A stretch of 64,000 bases of DNA from Halomonas faecis (GTDB lineage Bacteria > Pseudomonadota > Gammaproteobacteria > Pseudomonadales > Halomonadaceae): positions 154,318-218,317 of the forward strand of contig NZ_JAACZO010000057.1 of assembly GCF_010993975.1 (NCBI RefSeq), in the 5' to 3' direction. Below are positions 62,891 to 64,000 of this stretch, one piece after another; the first letter of the stretch is position 1, and each line of letters starts with the position of its first letter. Below the pieces are notes generated by a model. That model searched no databases, had not been told where the DNA came from, and worked only from the letters and a program-made list of their open reading frames with translations. A program made the position numbers and the translations under genes.

Positions 62891-63146
62891 CAGGCATTCC
62901 TCTTGGCAGCAGCCGTTATCGAGGCAAGGATATCGGAGCCCCTCAGCATAGCGGTTCGAGTCACCGATCTCGAGACATCTTTCCGAGGCATCAGCCCCAC
63001 GGATCCGTGACTCGGCCAAGAACGTTTCCCAAGACTGCGGGTATCCTTTACCCGAACCCGGTTCGTGAGCCGCACGTCGGCTGGCCATCGCACCTGCAGG
63101 AGACCAAACCACCCTCTGCAGCCTATGGGCATGAGGCATCGACGAG
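62891..63146. other. Gap with no clear gene
   Basis: These 256 bases between the hydrolase start and the terminator of the lipoprotein gene hold no gene I can support. A small hairpin CGGGTA-TCCTT-TACCCG (63038-63054) is present. The hydrolase promoter should lie in this stretch. Confidence 0.45.
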
Positions 63147-63172
63147 AAAAGGCCGGAGCTATCCCCGGCCTT
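63147..63172 (-). terminator. Intrinsic terminator of the small lipoprotein gene
   Basis: AAGGCCGG (63149-63156) and CCGGCCTT (63165-63172) form a perfect 8-bp stem. On the minus strand it ends in TTTT, 26 bases after the lipoprotein stop: a good intrinsic terminator. Confidence 0.75.
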
Positions 63173-63197
63173 GGATCTGACGACTGAGCTGACAAGA

Positions 63198-63392
63198 TCA
63201 GTTATCTTCAGCGGATTCCTCGACCGACTCGCCCATCTCTTCGATCTCTTCTCCTGCCTCTTCCATCGTCTCGTCGATATTCTCACCGGCTTCCTCGGCT
63301 GGCCCTTGCTCTTCTTCACAAGCCGCCAGACCAACGCCCAGCATAGCAAGCATGAGTACCAGTCCCAGTTTGCTCGTAATCGCAAGCCGCAT
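63198..63392 (-). CDS. Small acidic lipoprotein
   Basis: The 64-residue precursor has a signal peptide (LGLVLMLAMLGVGLAAC) with lipobox LAAC, so the mature protein starts with lipid-modified Cys25. The mature part is about 40 residues with roughly half Glu or Asp (EEAGENIDETMEEAGEEI), with a heptad-like spacing that suggests a helix. Small lipoproteins of this type (entericidin-like or Glu-rich) occur in proteobacteria, but I cannot assign a role. AAGGAGG lies seven bases before the ATG. A terminator follows the gene. Confidence 0.72.
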   Translation of the reverse strand: MRLAITSKLGLVLMLAMLGVGLAACEEEQGPAEEAGENIDETMEEAGEEIEEMGESVEESAEDN

Positions 63393-63508
63393 CGTGAACC
63401 TCCTTTTCGGTGAAAAGTTAAACAGCCCTCCCTTCAGGCTGCCACTCTCCAGCCTAGCGGCTCATTTCCATGTCGACCATGTTTGTCACGGCTGACCTCG
63501 TCGACAAC

Positions 63509-63735
63509 GAAAAAACCCCGACCAATGGCCGGGGCTTCTGAATAAGCGCCTGACGATGATCGGGGCGGCCTCCCGCGACTCTCCATGGGAGACCCCCAAA
63601 CGACGAAACCCCGACCCATGGCCGGGGCTTCTGAATAAGTGCCTGACGATGACCGGGGCGGCCTCCCGCGACTCTCCATGGGAGACCCCCACAAACGACG
63701 AAACCCCGACCAATGGCCGGGGCTTCTGAATAAGT
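63509..63735 (-). repeat. Tandem ~94-bp repeat of 5S 3' end plus terminator
   Basis: Three units are recognised by CCCCG starting at 63516, 63609 and 63704 (93 and 95 bases apart). The third unit runs straight into the 5S gene. Each unit holds the hairpin CCCCGGCC-ATT-GGTCGGGG (minus strand), the words TTCTGAATAAG and TGCCTGACGATGA, and a degenerate copy of the 5S 3' arm (ACTCTCCATGGGAGACCCCC against ACTCTCGCATGGGGAGACCCC in 5S). These are partial 5S/terminator duplications. Confidence 0.82.
63510..63537 (-). terminator. Distal intrinsic terminator of the rRNA operon
   Basis: In the unit farthest from the 5S gene, the minus-strand hairpin CCCCGGCCATTGGTCGGGG is followed by six T residues. 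The other two units have only three T residues, so this distal one should be the effective terminator. Confidence 0.75.
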
Positions 63736-63853
63736 GCCTGACGATGACCTACTCTCGCATGGGGAGACCCCACACTACCATCGGCGCTGAGCGGTTTCAC
63801 TGCTGAGTTCGGCATGGGATCAGGTGGTTCCCACTCGCTATGGTCGTCAGGCG
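63736..63853 (-). rRNA. rrf: 5S ribosomal RNA
   Basis: Read on the minus strand the gene begins GCCTGACGACCATAGCGAG and ends GAGTAGGTCATCGTCAGGC, with the usual CCCATGCCGAACTCAG core. The ends pair to form helix I. It is about 118 bases, transcribed leftward after 23S. The 79-base spacer to the 23S end (63854-63932) holds a CCCCAAGGGG palindrome but no gene. Confidence 0.95.
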
Positions 63854-63932
63854 AAACACCGTGAATCATGCCGACCGACGTCTCGTCGTATCCGTCAATC
63901 GTGCGCGTCATGCGCAGACCCCTTGGGGTTAT

Positions 63933-64000
63933 ATGGTCAAGCCTCACGGGCCATTAGTACCGGTTAGCTCAACGCCTTGCAGCGCGTCCACACCCGGCCT
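63933..64000 (-). rRNA. rrl: 23S ribosomal RNA, 3' end (cut by window edge)
   Basis: Read on the minus strand the segment is the final part of 23S: GGCCGGGTGTGGACGCG, GCGTTGAGCTAACCGGTACT, then AATGGCCCGTGAGGCTTGAC, which corresponds to the E. coli 3' end ...GTGAGGCTTAACCTT. The exact 3' end is estimated. The gene continues beyond the window. Confidence 0.95.

Noticed and set aside
63434..63694. An 86-codon frame with the internal repeat WGSPMESRGRPPRSS
   Set aside because: It is produced by translating the tandem 5S/terminator units; the RNA gene explains it.

Overview
The window is a GC-rich, densely coded stretch of a gammaproteobacterial chromosome, most likely from a halomonad (Halomonas or a close relative). 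This is judged from protein similarity and gene order, which resembles pseudomonads and halomonads (argB-slmA; rpoH-ftsX-ftsE-ftsY-rsmD; xerD-dsbC-hom-thrC-recJ; rpsP-rimM-trmD-rplS next to ffh-ypjD-corB; minC-minD-minE). A phaB gene fits an organism that stores polyhydroxybutyrate. I see no prophage, transposase, CRISPR array or plasmid gene; almost everything is housekeeping or lightly accessory.

Layout. 1-5.1 kb: end of argB, slmA, then the leftward block ftsY-ftsE-ftsX-rpoH. 5.1-12.4 kb: rsmD, a ZapB-like coiled coil, a tight bolA-holD-like-rimI operon, an MFS exporter, a conserved small gene, lysS and prfB with its programmed frameshift. 12.4-23.8 kb: a FadL porin, a merR-copA copper operon ending in a 24-residue membrane peptide, a VOC protein, a YitT protein, recJ, thrC and hom; three copies of a 104-bp structured repeat lie in this part. 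23.8-31.8 kb: dsbC, xerD, the ribosomal/tRNA-modification operon, ffh, ypjD and corB. 31.8-43.6 kb: a TetR regulator, an SRAP-fold protein that has lost all four catalytic residues and overlaps a pitrilysin gene, sbcB, minCDE, a DUF349 protein and phaB.

43.8-64 kb: an initiator tRNA with its own promoter and terminator; a catabolic-looking operon (DUF3100 membrane protein, M20 amidohydrolase, beta-hydroxyacid dehydrogenase, aldehyde dehydrogenase) with a convergent LysR gene; a three-gene vWA / protein kinase / PP2C phosphatase module divergent from a CnoX-like thioredoxin; a run of small genes (aminotransferase, thioesterase, YbaK, DUF501-like, LOG, exonuclease, Sel1, aldo-keto reductase, YaaA, isochorismatase-like, lipoprotein); and the 3' end of a leftward rRNA operon (23S end, 5S). 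Downstream of the 5S gene its 3' end and terminator are repeated in tandem.

The most unusual signals are the 104-bp repeat family, whose three copies differ by compensatory base changes in three helices; the catalytically dead SRAP protein; the decayed tandem 5S/terminator copies; the U-U mismatch at position 1-72 of the initiator tRNA; the unexplained DUF3100 operon; and the kinase/phosphatase/vWA triad. Functions are assigned from recognised motifs only; no database search was run.
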